Below, one piece after another: positions 8,026 to 15,273 of a stretch of 16,586 bases of DNA. The number at the start of each line of letters is the position of its first letter. Position 1 is the stretch's first letter. Origin of the DNA: UKL13-2 sp947085425 (GTDB taxonomy: Bacteria > Pseudomonadota > Gammaproteobacteria > Burkholderiales > Usitatibacteraceae). Under the pieces are notes generated by a model that did no database searches, was not told the DNA's origin, and was given only the letters and a program-made list of their open reading frames with translations. The stretch lies in NCBI GenBank assembly GCA_947085425.1, contig CAMTWK010000045.1, positions 1 to 16,586 on the forward strand, read 5' to 3'. A program made the position numbers and the translations under genes.

Positions 8026-8070
8026 CAGGCGGTGGGTTGTGCCGGCATTACCGGCTCGGCCCACCGTCTG
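8026..8070. promoter_or_regulatory. Intercistronic hairpin between rpoB and rpoC
   Basis: CAGGCGGTGGG (8026-8036) and CCCACCGTCTG (8060-8070) form an 11-bp outer arm with one non-Watson-Crick position. A GCCGG/CCGGC stem (8041-8045 with 8051-8055) is nested inside around a CATTA loop. It fills much of the 109-bp rpoB-rpoC spacer, about 50 nt before the rpoC start. No U-tract follows in the transcript direction, so full termination is unlikely. An RNase processing or pausing site that tunes rpoC against rpoB is plausible. Confidence 0.5.
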
Positions 8071-8085
8071 GCTGCGCTTACGTCG

Positions 8086-11000
8086 TTAATGCCGCTCCAA
8101 ATCAATATCAATGGCAAGTGAACGGATTTCCTTGACCAAAACGTTGAACGATTCCGGCATGCCCGCCTCGATCTTGTGCTCACCCTTGACGATGGACTCG
8201 TACACTTTGGTACGACCATTGGTGTCATCCGATTTAACGGTGAGCATTTCCTGCAGCGTGTACGCCGCACCGTAGGCTTCCAACGCCCAGACTTCCATCT
8301 CACCAAAACGCTGACCACCAAACTGTGCCTTGCCACCCAATGGCTGTTGCGTAACCAATGAGTACGGGCCGGTCGAGCGTGCGTGCATCTTGTCATCAAC
8401 CAAATGGTGCAGCTTCAGGATGTGCATAAATCCAACTGTAACGGTGCGCTCAAAAGCCTCACCGGTGCGACCGTCATACAGGGTTGCCTGGGTTTTGGTT
8501 GCATTGAGACCCAACCGTTTTGCGGTCTCGTCGTCATACGCCAAATCGAGCATGCCGCGAATTTCCGATTCCGCCGCACCGTCAAAAACCGGCGTGGCAA
8601 ACGGTACGCCGTTGGTCAGATTTTTTGCCAGATCGGAAATTTCGACCGACGTCAGCTCACTCAACGCTTCTTTTTTACCGCTGGTGTTGTAGACCTTGTC
8701 GAGGAAGCCGCGAACCTTTGTTTCGTCCGCGCCGGATTTCAGCAAAGCACCAATTTTATGACCCAAGCCCTTAGCTGCCCAGCCCAAATGGGTTTCCAAA
8801 ATTTGACCGACGTTCATCCGTGAAGGCACGCCCAGCGGATTCAAGACGATATCCATTGGTGTGCCATCAGCCATGAATGGCATGTCTTCAACCGGCACAA
8901 TCTTCGAGATCACACCCTTGTTGCCGTGGCGGCCGGCCATCTTGTCACCCGGTTGCAGGCGACGTTTAACAGCAACATAAACTTTGACCATTTTTTGCAC
9001 ACCCGGCGGCAATTCGTCGCCTTGTGTCAATTTGCGTTTCTTTTCGTCAAATGCTTTGTCAAATTCTTTGCGCGTTAAATCAAGCGCTTCTTTGAGGGTT
9101 TCAAGTTGACGTGCGTCGTCGTCGTCGGTCAGACGAATATCAAACCAATCGTGACGCGGCAAATCCGCCAGATATGCCTTGGTCAACTTGGCGCCCTTTT
9201 CCAGCTTTTTCGGTCCGCCCTTGGCGACTTTGCCAATCAGCATTTTTTCGATGCGCTGGAAGGCGTCATCTTCAACAATGCGCAATTGATCAGCCAAATC
9301 TTTCTTGTAATCCTTGAGCTGGTCGTCGACGATTTGTTGCGCACGTTTATCGCGAACAATGCCTTCGCGCGTAAACACCTGCACATCGATGACAATTCCG
9401 GAAATGCCGGATTGCACACGCAGTGATGTGTCTTTTACGTCTGACGCTTTTTCACCGAAAATTGCGCGCAGCAATTTTTCTTCCGGTGTCAGCTGGGTCT
9501 CGCCTTTTGGCGTGACCTTGCCGACCAACACGTCGCCCGCTTCAACTTCCGCGCCGATGTAAACAATGCCGGACTCGTCCAAACGACCAAGCATGCGCTC
9601 CGACAGGTTGGAAATGTCGCGGGTAATTTCTTCCGGGCCAAGCTTGGTGTCACGCGCAACCGCGGTCAATTCCTCGATGTGAATCGAGGTATAACGGTCT
9701 TCGGCGACAATGCGCTCCGAAATGAGGATTGAATCCTCAAAGTTATAACCGTTCCACGGCATAAACGCGACCAACAAATTCTGGCCAAGCGCCAACTCGC
9801 CCATGTCGGTGGAGGCACCGTCTGCGATTACGTCGTTTTTCGCCAGGATGTCGCCAACCTTGACCAGTGGACGCTGGTTGATGTTGGTGTTCTGGTTTGA
9901 GCGCACGTATTTCGTGAGGTTATAAATATCAACGCCGGCTTCACCCGCATTGGTTTCGTTGTCATTCACACGGATTACAACCCGTCCCGCGTCAACAAAA
10001 TCAACCCGTCCGCCACGTCGTGCCAATACAGCGGTGCCCGAATCCATTGCCACGGTGCGCTCGATACCGGTACCGACCAGAGATTTTTCGGCGCGCAAAC
10101 AAGGTACGGCCTGGCGTTGCATGTTGGAACCCATCAATGCACGGTTTGCGTCATCGTGCTCAAGAAACGGAATCAGCGAGGCGGCAACCGACACAATCTG
10201 CGCCGGCGCAACGTCAATGTAATCGATCGTTTCCGGACGCGCCAACATAAATTCGTTGTGCTGACGACAGCTGACCAGCTCATTTACAAAATGTCCGGCC
10301 TTGTCGATCTCGGCGTTGGCCTGGGCGATGGTGTATTTACTTTCCTCGATTGCTGACAAATACTCGATCTCGTTGGTGATTTTATTGTTGACCACCTTGC
10401 GATACGCCGTTTCAATAAATCCGTAATCGTTGACCTGCGCATACAGCGCCAACGAGTTAATCAGACCAATGTTCGGACCTTCCGGTGTTTCAATCGGGCA
10501 AACACGACCATAGTGGGTTGGATGCACGTCACGCACTTCAAAGCCGGCACGTTCACGTGTCAAACCACCCGGGCCCAACGCCGAAACACGGCGCTTGTGG
10601 GTGATCTCTGATAGCGGATTGGTCTGATCCATAAATTGCGACAACTGCGACGAACCGAAAAATTCTTTAATGGCAGCCGATACCGGCTTGGCATTAATCA
10701 AATCGTGCGGCATCAAATTTTCTGATTCGGCCTGCGACAGGCGTTCACGCACGGCGCGCTCAACACGCACCAGACCGGAACGGAATTGATTCTCCGCCAA
10801 TTCGCCAACTGAACGAACGCGACGATTGCCCAGATGATCAATATCGTCGACTTCGCCGCGACCATTGCGCAACTCGACGAGAATTTTGATCACGGCGACG
10901 ATGTCTTCGGTCGACAGGGTCATCGCACCGGTGAGCTCATCACGGCCGACGCGACGGTTGAATTTCATGCGACCGACCGCTGACAAGTCATAACGGTCCG

Positions 11001-12222
11001 GTGAGAAAAACAGCGCATTAAACAAGGTGTTAACCGAGTCTTCTGTTGGTGGCTCGCCTGGACGCATCATGCGATAAATCGCGACTTTTGCATTCAGCAC
11101 ATCAACCGTTTCGTCAATACGAAGCGTCGACGAAATATAGGCCCCCTGGTCAAGATCGTTGGTGTAGAGCGTGTAAATGGACTCGACACCGGCGTCGATT
11201 AATTTACGCAGGCTGACTTCCGTCAGTTCTTCATTGGCATTGGCTACCACTTCACCGGTTTCAGTATTGACGATATTGGTGGCCAGCACACGACCAATCA
11301 TGTACTCCTCGTTGACCGGCAGCGTTTTCATCTTGGCCGCTTCCATATCGCGAAGATGTTTGGCGGTAATACGCTTGTCTTTCTGGACAATGACCTTGCC
11401 GTCTTTCGACAAGATGTCAAACTTGGCCGTCTCACCCTTGAGGCGATCGAGTACCAGCTCTAATTCTATTTCACCTTTTTTGGTGATCTGGAATTGATCA
11501 AATTCGAAGAATTCACGCAGGATTTGATCCGGCGTATAGCCCAATGCCTTGAGCAAAATGGTCACCGGCATTTTGCGGCGGCGATCGACGCGGAAATATA
11601 AATAGTCCTTTGGGTCGAACTCAAAATCGAGCCATGAACCACGGTAAGGAATCACGCGTGCCGAAAACAACAGCTTGCCGGAGGAGTGGGTTTTGCCGCG
11701 ATCGTGCTCAAAAAATACGCCCGGCGAACGATGTAACTGCGAAACGATGACCCGCTCGGTACCATTGATGACAAACGAGCCATTTTGCGTCATGAGCGGA
11801 ATTTCGCCCATGTAAACTTCCTGCTCTTTCATTTCCTTGACGGTCGGCTTGGAGGCTTCACGATCCATGATGACCAAGCGCACCTTTGCGCGCAGCGGCG
11901 ACGCATAGGTCAATCCGCGCTGCTGGCATTCCAACACGTCAAATGGTGGCTGGCTGAGTGTGTAACTTTGGAATTCCAGACGCGCAAACTGGTTGTGCGA
12001 AACAATCGGAAATACCGAATCAAACGCGGCCTGTAAACCCTGCAATTTGCGGGTGGCAACGGCGACGTCGGCCTGCAGGAATTCAGCATACGAATTTAAC
12101 TGGGTGGCCAATAAGAACGGCACATCGAGAACACTGGCGCGTTTGGCAAATGATTTGCGAATACGCTTTTTCTCGGTGTAGGTATATCGGGAAGCTGCTG
12201 GGGAAGTTGCTGTTTGGGGCAT
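8086..12222 (-). CDS. rpoB: DNA-directed RNA polymerase subunit beta
   Basis: RpoB forms one side of the polymerase active cleft. The product has 1378 residues against 1342 in E. coli. The rifampicin region SSQLSQFMDQTNPLSEITHK is wild type: Asp532, His542 and Ser547 correspond to E. coli 516, 526 and 531, so no classical resistance change is present. GDKMAGRHGNKG near residue 1095 and LVDDKMHARSTG near the C-terminus carry conserved active-site lysines and histidine. The end GQRFGEMEVWALEAYGAAYT is typical. The start ATG 12222 has GGAG 8 nt upstream. It gives a Pro/Ala/Ser/Thr-rich N-terminus (MPQTATSPAASRY) ahead of the usual YTEKKRIRKSF. It is separated from rplL by a 511-bp structured spacer and probably reads through from upstream. 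Confidence 0.99.
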   Translation of the reverse strand: MPQTATSPAASRYTYTEKKRIRKSFAKRASVLDVPFLLATQLNSYAEFLQADVAVATRKLQGLQAAFDSVFPIVSHNQFARLEFQSYTLSQPPFDVLECQQRGLTYASPLRAKVRLVIMDREASKPTVKEMKEQEVYMGEIPLMTQNGSFVINGTERVIVSQLHRSPGVFFEHDRGKTHSSGKLLFSARVIPYRGSWLDFEFDPKDYLYFRVDRRRKMPVTILLKALGYTPDQILREFFEFDQFQITKKGEIELELVLDRLKGETAKFDILSKDGKVIVQKDKRITAKHLRDMEAAKMKTLPVNEEYMIGRVLATNIVNTETGEVVANANEELTEVSLRKLIDAGVESIYTLYTNDLDQGAYISSTLRIDETVDVLNAKVAIYRMMRPGEPPTEDSVNTLFNALFFSPDRYDLSAVGRMKFNRRVGRDELTGAMTLSTEDIVAVIKILVELRNGRGEVDDIDHLGNRRVRSVGELAENQFRSGLVRVERAVRERLSQAESENLMPHDLINAKPVSAAIKEFFGSSQLSQFMDQTNPLSEITHKRRVSALGPGGLTRERAGFEVRDVHPTHYGRVCPIETPEGPNIGLINSLALYAQVNDYGFIETAYRKVVNNKITNEIEYLSAIEESKYTIAQANAEIDKAGHFVNELVSCRQHNEFMLARPETIDYIDVAPAQIVSVAASLIPFLEHDDANRALMGSNMQRQAVPCLRAEKSLVGTGIERTVAMDSGTAVLARRGGRVDFVDAGRVVIRVNDNETNAGEAGVDIYNLTKYVRSNQNTNINQRPLVKVGDILAKNDVIADGASTDMGELALGQNLLVAFMPWNGYNFEDSILISERIVAEDRYTSIHIEELTAVARDTKLGPEEITRDISNLSERMLGRLDESGIVYIGAEVEAGDVLVGKVTPKGETQLTPEEKLLRAIFGEKASDVKDTSLRVQSGISGIVIDVQVFTREGIVRDKRAQQIVDDQLKDYKKDLADQLRIVEDDAFQRIEKMLIGKVAKGGPKKLEKGAKLTKAYLADLPRHDWFDIRLTDDDDARQLETLKEALDLTRKEFDKAFDEKKRKLTQGDELPPGVQKMVKVYVAVKRRLQPGDKMAGRHGNKGVISKIVPVEDMPFMADGTPMDIVLNPLGVPSRMNVGQILETHLGWAAKGLGHKIGALLKSGADETKVRGFLDKVYNTSGKKEALSELTSVEISDLAKNLTNGVPFATPVFDGAAESEIRGMLDLAYDDETAKRLGLNATKTQATLYDGRTGEAFERTVTVGFMHILKLHHLVDDKMHARSTGPYSLVTQQPLGGKAQFGGQRFGEMEVWALEAYGAAYTLQEMLTVKSDDTNGRTKVYESIVKGEHKIEAGMPESFNVLVKEIRSLAIDIDLERH

Positions 12223-12246
12223 TTACTAATCTCCGAACGTTGTGAA

Positions 12247-12267
12247 ACGTAGCGAGGCTCGCTGCGT
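12247..12267. repeat. Palindrome just upstream of the rpoB ribosome binding site
   Basis: ACGTAGCGAG (12247-12256) and CTCGCTGCGT (12258-12267) are reverse complements apart from one position, with a single central base. It ends about 24 nt before the rpoB start codon in the transcript. As RNA the central turn must open, leaving a short stem. It could influence ribosome access to rpoB. Confidence 0.4.
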
Positions 12268-12315
12268 CAAGGTTCTTCGACTGGCGCAGACATTGTGATG
12301 TCGGCGTCATTTGGT

Positions 12316-12333
12316 GAAGGGCCGCTACCCTTC
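12316..12333. repeat. Small hairpin in the rplL-rpoB spacer
   Basis: GAAGGG and CCCTTC are exact reverse complements separated by six bases. A second short palindrome, GTGAC-TGAC-GTCAC, lies at 12345-12358. Both belong to the non-coding rplL-rpoB spacer and add to its dense predicted structure. No separate role can be assigned. Confidence 0.35.
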
Positions 12334-12388
12334 GCTGGCGGACAGTGACTGACGTCACCCGGACCAAACGTCTTCTGCAGTCGTGTCA

Positions 12389-12431
12389 GAAAACAAAACA
12401 AAGTGTTTGAAACTACAACCACTTTGTTTTG
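12389..12431 (-). terminator. Putative attenuator (partial terminator) between rplL and rpoB
   Basis: In the transcript CAAAACAAAGTG (12431-12420) pairs perfectly over 12 bp with CACTTTGTTTTG (12405-12394), with a 14-nt loop, and is followed by TTTTCT. The stem is A-U rich and thus weak for full termination, but the U-rich tail fits a leaky terminator. In E. coli a partial terminator after rplL lowers rpoBC expression relative to the stalk proteins; this element is in the equivalent place. Structure seen; attenuation inferred. Confidence 0.5.
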
Positions 12432-12543
12432 CCATCTTGTGGAAAAGCAATCAAACTCCAGTACTGGCGCGCGATTTCAACGATTTTTGGCTGAAACTCC
12501 ACACCGGTATTGCACTTACAAAAATCACAGCCATTGAGACAGC

Positions 12544-12571
12544 AAAGGCTGAGATCGAAATCCCAGCCTTT
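12544..12571 (-). promoter_or_regulatory. UUCG-loop hairpin in the rplL-rpoB spacer, possible processing site
   Basis: In the transcript AAAGGCTGGGAT (12571-12560) and ATCTCAGCCTTT (12555-12544) form a continuous 12-bp stem with one G-U wobble, capped by UUCG. The opposite strand has an A-C mismatch at the wobble position, which points to selection or function on the transcribed strand. E. coli mRNA is cut by RNase III between rplL and rpoB; this stem is the best candidate for an analogous site here, though short for RNase III. Confidence 0.45.
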
Positions 12572-12664
12572 ACGTCGCTAACGCAATTACTTCAACGAAA
12601 CTCAAAGACAATTTTTGATTCGATTGCGCTAGCGAGCGGGGATGATTTTTCTCCGAAGCGCGCA

Positions 12665-12683
12665 GCCGTATGTCGTATACGGC
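12665..12683. repeat. 7-bp hairpin shortly after rplL
   Basis: GCCGTAT (12665-12671) and ATACGGC (12677-12683) are perfect reverse complements around a 5-nt loop, about 50 nt after the rplL stop. There is no U-tract on the minus strand. With the other stems it makes the 511-bp spacer (12223-12733) hairpin-rich; I see no credible gene or clear promoter in it. Confidence 0.45.
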
Positions 12684-12733
12684 GAGCACTGGAAGAGGAA
12701 AAGCGCCCCGCGCAGCCAGCAAGCGAACAAAAT

Positions 12734-13105
12734 TTATTTGAGTTCGACTTTTGCGCCAGCTTCTTCCAGCTTCTTCTTCATTGCTTCGGAATCTGCCTTG
12801 TTTGCGCCTTCTTTAACTGCTTTTGGCACGCCTTCAACCAGCGCCTTGGCTTCAGCCAGACCCAGACCGGTGATCTCGCGTACCGCCTTGATCACGCCGA
12901 TCTTGTTTGCACCAAAATCAACCAACATTACGTTGAATTCGGTTTTCTCTTCAGCAACAGCTGCGCCACCACCACCAGCGGCCGGTGCGGACATTGCTGC
13001 TGCCGACACGCCGAATTTTTCTTCGATCGCTTTGACCAGGTCGTTCAAATCCATAACCGACATGGTGTCGAGGGATGCCAAAAATGCGTCTTTATCAAAT
13101 GCCAT
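12734..13105 (-). CDS. rplL: Large ribosomal subunit protein L7/L12
   Basis: L7/L12 forms the flexible multimeric stalk of the 50S subunit that recruits translational GTPases such as EF-Tu and EF-G. The 123-residue protein shows the N-terminal dimerisation domain that binds L10 (about 1-35), an Ala/Gly/Pro hinge (about 35-52) and the globular C-terminal domain with KTEFNVMLVDFGANKIGVIKAVREITGLGLAEAK, the factor-binding face. The ATG at 13105 has AAGGAAA about 8 nt upstream. It follows rplJ by 88 bp, so the L10 and L7/L12 genes are paired as usual. The higher stoichiometry of L7/L12 is normally set by strong translation of this gene. Confidence 0.98.
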   Translation of the reverse strand: MAFDKDAFLASLDTMSVMDLNDLVKAIEEKFGVSAAAMSAPAAGGGGAAVAEEKTEFNVMLVDFGANKIGVIKAVREITGLGLAEAKALVEGVPKAVKEGANKADSEAMKKKLEEAGAKVELK

Positions 13106-13193
13106 GATGTGTTTCCTTTACGAATACTGTTGAATTAATTGTTTGCTGACTAATGGGTTGCCGCTTGATTTGCAAATTACAAATTGCCAATCA

Positions 13194-13697
13194 TTAGGCC
13201 GCGGGCGCTGCCACGGTTTTTTGCTCTGCCACCGCCGCAAGTACGCGTGCCACACGGGAGATAGGCGATTGCAACAAGCCCACCAACTGTGCAAGCAGCA
13301 CTTCTTTGCTTGGGATATTGGCGAGCGCTTTGACGGCGGTCTCATCGAGAGCCTTGCCGTTATACACACCTGCCTTGATGACAAATTTTTCATTGCCTTT
13401 GGCGAAGTCATTGACGACTTTTGCCGCGGCAACCGCATCTTCCGAGAAGCTGTAAATCAACGGGCCAACCATCTGGTCTTTGAGCACTTCAAACGAAGTT
13501 CCCTCGACTGCACGGCGCGCCAACGTGTTTTTGATCACACGCAGGTAAACGCCCTTTGCACGCGCATCAGCGCGCAGGTTGGTCATATTCACCACACCCG
13601 TACCACGATACTCAGCCAACACCATCGTCTGCGCTTTCGCGATATTCGCGATCACTTCGGTGACGACTTCTTTCTTGCCTTCCAGATTCAAACTCAC
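13194..13697 (-). CDS. rplJ: Large ribosomal subunit protein L10
   Basis: L10 anchors L7/L12 dimers to 23S rRNA at the base of the stalk and, with L7/L12, represses its own translation in well-studied bacteria. The 167-residue product begins (M)SLNLEGKKEVVTEV, the family's usual N-terminus, followed by the rRNA-binding domain with LAEYRGTGVVNMTNLR and IKNTLARRA, and a C-terminal helix region (SKEVLLAQLVGLLQSP) for L7/L12 binding. I choose the GTG at 13697. AAGGAG lies 7 nt upstream, whereas the open frame that continues 50 codons further gives a low-complexity, non-homologous extension through the leader. The Shine-Dalgarno is exactly complementary to a leader segment at 13771-13777. Confidence 0.95.
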   Translation of the reverse strand: MSLNLEGKKEVVTEVIANIAKAQTMVLAEYRGTGVVNMTNLRADARAKGVYLRVIKNTLARRAVEGTSFEVLKDQMVGPLIYSFSEDAVAAAKVVNDFAKGNEKFVIKAGVYNGKALDETAVKALANIPSKEVLLAQLVGLLQSPISRVARVLAAVAEQKTVAAPAA

Positions 13698-13979
13698 GTT
13701 TGATCTCCTTTCGTTGAAAAATGAATGCCTGCGTGAGTGCCTGCACCCATACTCATAGCGATATTCGCTTGGAGATCTTGTGGTTGAAAATTCAACCGCA
13801 TGAAATCGTTGCGGGTTACGCCATCTGCGTAGGGAAACTTGCGTCAATTAATTGAAACTTTCGTTTCAACCCTACGGTCTTGGATAACCTCGCCGCCCCA
13901 ATCATCCGGGGCAACGAGACCCAAACCATGGTTCAAACTTTGCCTGAACCACCCCCCCTAAAAACAAGGGGTCATATTT
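13698..13979 (-). promoter_or_regulatory. Structured rplJ leader with probable L10-L7/L12 autoregulatory switch
   Basis: This 282-bp spacer between rplA and rplJ has no gene but many pairings. An outer stem CGTAGGG/CCCTACG (13828-13834 with 13870-13876) encloses a 7-bp hairpin with a GAAA loop in the RNA (13852-13869). The segment 13827-13831 can instead pair with 13817-13821. Segment 13810-13817 can pair with 13794-13800 (one bulge), and 13794-13797 can instead join the hairpin at 13782-13797. An AGCGA/TCGCT hairpin lies at 13757-13769. Finally 13771-13777 is exactly complementary to the rplJ Shine-Dalgarno (13702-13708). The stems are seen; regulation by L10-L7/L12 is inferred from the family. 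No convincing promoter was found. Confidence 0.65.
13702..13777 (-). promoter_or_regulatory. rplJ Shine-Dalgarno and matching anti-Shine-Dalgarno segment
   Basis: The transcript has GGAGATC at 13708-13702, containing the rplJ ribosome binding site 7 nt before the GTG start. It has the exact complement GATCTCC at 13777-13771. Pairing would close a roughly 62-nt loop that includes the AGCGA/TCGCT hairpin at 13757-13769 and would block initiation. This is the expected output end of a translational repression device. Confidence 0.55.
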
Positions 13980-14711
13980 TTACTGTGACTGCTGACCTTG
14001 TGTCATAAACGTGCCTGTTTCCAGGCGAACACCCACACCCATCGTCGAAGAAAGTGAAATCTTTTTCAGATAAATGCCTTTCGACGACGCAGGTTTTGCT
14101 TTATTGACAGCCGCAACCAATGCATTCAAGTTTTCGGTCAGCGCCTCACTTGCAAACGAAGCGCGACCAATCGTACATTGCACAATTCCGGCTTTGTCTG
14201 CGCGGTACTGCACCTGGCCGGCCTTGGCGTTTTTGACCGCCTGCTCAACGTTTGGTGTAACCGTGCCGACTTTCGGGTTAGGCATCAAGCCACGCGGGCC
14301 CAACACTTGACCGAGGGTACCGACAATTTTCATGGCGTCCGGTGTGGCAATCACCACGTCAAAATCCATGAAGCCACCCTTGATTCGCTCGGCGAGATCC
14401 TCAAAACCAACAATATCGGCACCTGCAGCGGTTGCCTTGTCAGCATTGGCGCCCTGCGCAAACACCGCCACACGCACCGACTTACCGGTACCACGCGGCA
14501 ACACGACCGAACCGCGAACGGATTGATCTGATTTTTTGGCGTCAATGCCCAAATTAATGGCAACGTCCACGGATTCGTCAAACTTTGCAGTCGCGGTTTT
14601 TTTCACCAATTCGATTGCATCGCTCACTGTGTAGTTTTTGTCGCGGTCGATTAAACCGGCGAATTTTTGTACGCGCTTGGTCAACTTAACTTTTTTCTCT
14701 GAATTTGCCAT
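13980..14711 (-). CDS. rplA: Large ribosomal subunit protein L1
   Basis: L1 forms the mobile L1 stalk of the 50S subunit, which guides deacylated tRNA out of the E site; it is also the autogenous repressor of rplKA in E. coli. The product has 243 residues, slightly longer than the E. coli protein because of the tail TGTFMTQGQQSQ. Conserved blocks are KFDESVDVAINLGIDAKKSD (43-62), LPRGTGK (71-77) and the L1 signature around ATPDAMKIVGTLGQVLGPRG (122-141). The ATG at 14711 overlaps the rplK stop codon in the sequence TAATG, sharing one base, and GGGAG lies 7 nt upstream inside rplK, so translation is probably coupled. Confidence 0.98.
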   Translation of the reverse strand: MANSEKKVKLTKRVQKFAGLIDRDKNYTVSDAIELVKKTATAKFDESVDVAINLGIDAKKSDQSVRGSVVLPRGTGKSVRVAVFAQGANADKATAAGADIVGFEDLAERIKGGFMDFDVVIATPDAMKIVGTLGQVLGPRGLMPNPKVGTVTPNVEQAVKNAKAGQVQYRADKAGIVQCTIGRASFASEALTENLNALVAAVNKAKPASSKGIYLKKISLSSTMGVGVRLETGTFMTQGQQSQ

Positions 14712-15145
14712 TACCGGACTCCCTCAACATCAATACCCATCGAACGTGCTGAACCAGCGATGGTGCGAACCGCCGCATCCATATCTGCCGCCGTCAGGTC
14801 AGGCATTTTTGTTTTTGCAATTTCTTCGGCTTGTGCGCGCGTCAATTTGCCGACTTTGTCGGTATGCGGCGTCTTTGAGCCTTTTTCAATTTTTGCCGCT
14901 TTCTTGATCAGGATCGACGCAGGTGGCGTCTTCATGATGAAGGTAAACGACTTATCCGCAAAGGCGGTAATCACCACTGGAATCGGCAAACCCGGCTCAA
15001 TTTTTTGAGTCGCCGCGTTAAACGCTTTACAGAATTCCATGATGTTCAAACCACGCTGACCCAGCGCGGGACCAATTGGCGGCGATGGATTCGCCTTACC
15101 AGCCGGCACTTGTAGCTTGATGTAGCCAACAATCTTCTTTGCCAT
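14711..15145 (-). CDS. rplK: Large ribosomal subunit protein L11
   Basis: L11 binds the GTPase-associated centre of 23S rRNA and takes part in factor binding and the stringent response through RelA. The 144-residue product has the proline-rich N-terminal domain (PSPPIGPALGQRG, 20-32), which is the thiostrepton contact region in other bacteria, and the C-terminal rRNA-binding domain (about 76-144, ending RSMGIDVEGVR). The ATG at 15145 has AAGGAGAG upstream. It follows nusG by 128 bp and overlaps rplA by one base. Confidence 0.98.
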   Translation of the reverse strand: MAKKIVGYIKLQVPAGKANPSPPIGPALGQRGLNIMEFCKAFNAATQKIEPGLPIPVVITAFADKSFTFIMKTPPASILIKKAAKIEKGSKTPHTDKVGKLTRAQAEEIAKTKMPDLTAADMDAAVRTIAGSARSMGIDVEGVR

Positions 15146-15198
15146 ACTTCTCTCCTTGGGTGCAAACGAAACCGACTTTACGATTTCTCCCCGCTAAC

Positions 15199-15217
15199 GA
15201 TCGGGTAACGCCCGATC
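15199..15217. promoter_or_regulatory. Hairpin in the nusG-rplK spacer
   Basis: GATCGGG (15199-15205) and CCCGATC (15211-15217) are perfect reverse complements around a 5-nt loop, about 55 nt before rplK. No U-tract follows in the transcript, so it is not an intrinsic terminator. In E. coli the rplKA mRNA leader carries the L1 repressor site; this hairpin is in a position compatible with such a site but I do not recognise the L1-binding motif with certainty. Confidence 0.4.
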
Positions 15218-15273
15218 TTCGTGATCGACAAGCCAAAACCTACCGATCCAAAACCAATACTTAAACTGTGCTG

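Noticed and set aside
12383..13138. Plus-strand open frame of 251 codons covering the rplL-rpoB spacer and the antisense of rplL
   Set aside because: It starts at a GTG without a ribosome binding site, more than half of it is antisense to rplL with Cys/Phe/His-rich shadow composition, and it runs through the attenuator-like stem and the UUCG-loop hairpin.
13955..13980. Terminator between rplA and rplJ (CCCCT and AGGGG around a T-rich loop)
   Set aside because: Only a 5-bp stem, with the T-run in the loop rather than after the stem on the transcribed strand; not convincing.
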